Source: an uncultured Lachnospiraceae bacterium (GTDB lineage Bacteria; Bacillota; Clostridia; Lachnospirales; Lachnospiraceae). Taken from it: a stretch of 24,131 nucleotides of DNA. The first letter of the stretch is position 1. Each line of letters begins with the position of its first letter. The DNA lies in contig CANRMO010000005.1 of the NCBI GenBank assembly GCA_947631755.1, forward strand, positions 1 through 24,131. The letters run 5' to 3'. This document shows positions 23,986-24,131 of the stretch, piece by piece. Below the pieces are notes generated by a model. It ran no database searches, was not told the DNA's origin, and was given only the letters and a program-made list of their open reading frames with translations. Made by a program: the position numbers and the translations under genes.

Positions 23986-24131
23986 ATGGGTAAAAAAAGT
24001 GAGCCAACACGAGGAGAAACCAATGTTAACGTAATAAGAAACCAAAAAGATACTGTATTTCGAAAACTGTTTGAGAGAAAAGAAGAGCTTTTGTCTCTTT
24101 ATAATGCAGTTAATGGAACGCGGTATGATAA
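23986..24131 (+). CDS. Rpn family / PD-(D/E)XK nuclease transposase-like protein, 5' part
   Basis: The first 48 codons of a gene run off the window. The segment KDTVFRKLFERKEELLSLYNAVNG is highly typical of the N-terminus of Rpn-family recombination-promoting nucleases / putative transposases (Pfam PF12784-like), which are abundant and often multicopy in Lachnospiraceae. Family members are DNA endonucleases of the PD-(D/E)XK fold; the catalytic residues would lie beyond the window. AAGGGGG at 23973-23979 is well placed for ATG 23986; an ATG four bases earlier leads to an immediate stop. Whether the gene is intact cannot be judged here. Confidence 0.75.
   Translation, partial: MGKKSEPTRGETNVNVIRNQKDTVFRKLFERKEELLSLYNAVNGTRYD

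Noticed and set aside
1..24131. CRISPR arrays, tRNA or rRNA genes, insertion-sequence ends
   Set aside because: I saw no regularly spaced direct repeats, no tRNA-like or rRNA sequence, and no paired terminal inverted repeats with a transposase.

Overview
The window looks like a chromosomal segment of a low-to-mid GC Gram-positive anaerobe of the Clostridia, most likely a Lachnospiraceae-type gut bacterium. This is inferred from the strong GGAGG ribosome binding sites, the murF-priA-def-fmt-metalloprotease-rsmB-rlmN-PP2C-PASTA kinase-rsgA-rpe gene order, an [FeFe]-hydrogenase-type protein, and Lachnospiraceae-like YoaK and Rpn proteins. All genes I can support lie on the + strand.

Positions 1-11854 hold a dense core operon. 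It starts with the 3' part of murF (cell wall precursor ligase). Next come priA (replication restart), def and fmt (N-formylmethionine removal and addition), a membrane zinc metalloprotease, and rsmB and rlmN (16S and 23S rRNA methylation). The run ends with the stp/prkC phosphatase-kinase pair that senses cell wall fragments, rsgA (30S maturation GTPase) and rpe (pentose phosphate epimerase). Most junctions are gaps of a few bases or 1-13 base overlaps, so translational coupling is likely.

Positions 11855-14801 change character. A compact formate/nitrite transporter (FNT) family channel is followed by a soluble fusion of a two-cluster ferredoxin, an [FeFe]-hydrogenase H-cluster domain, a further Fe-S domain and a methyl-accepting chemotaxis signalling domain. 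This looks like a cytosolic H2 or redox sensor rather than a catalytic hydrogenase. Next is a 74-residue protein made of two copies of a module in which four cysteines recur exactly every eight residues. I do not recognise that family.

Positions 14875-22884 encode a complete four-gene Wadjet (JetABCD) plasmid-defence system of the TIGR02677/02678/02680/02679 (DUF2397/2398/SMC/DUF2399) kind, which I assign to type III. JetA (kleisin-like), JetB (MukE-like) and JetC (SMC ATPase with intact Walker A, signature and Walker B motifs) form the DNA-extruding motor. JetD (Toprim nuclease with E304, D350 and D352) would cut circular DNA.

Positions 22925-24131 are a more AT-rich tail. They hold a YoaK/DUF1275 membrane protein, a decayed remnant of a MazE/AbrB-type antitoxin, about 150 bp with no gene, and the first 48 codons of an Rpn/PD-(D/E)XK transposase-like nuclease that runs off the window. 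The mix of a defence system, an antitoxin remnant and an Rpn gene directly after a conserved operon suggests an accessory insertion site downstream of rpe.
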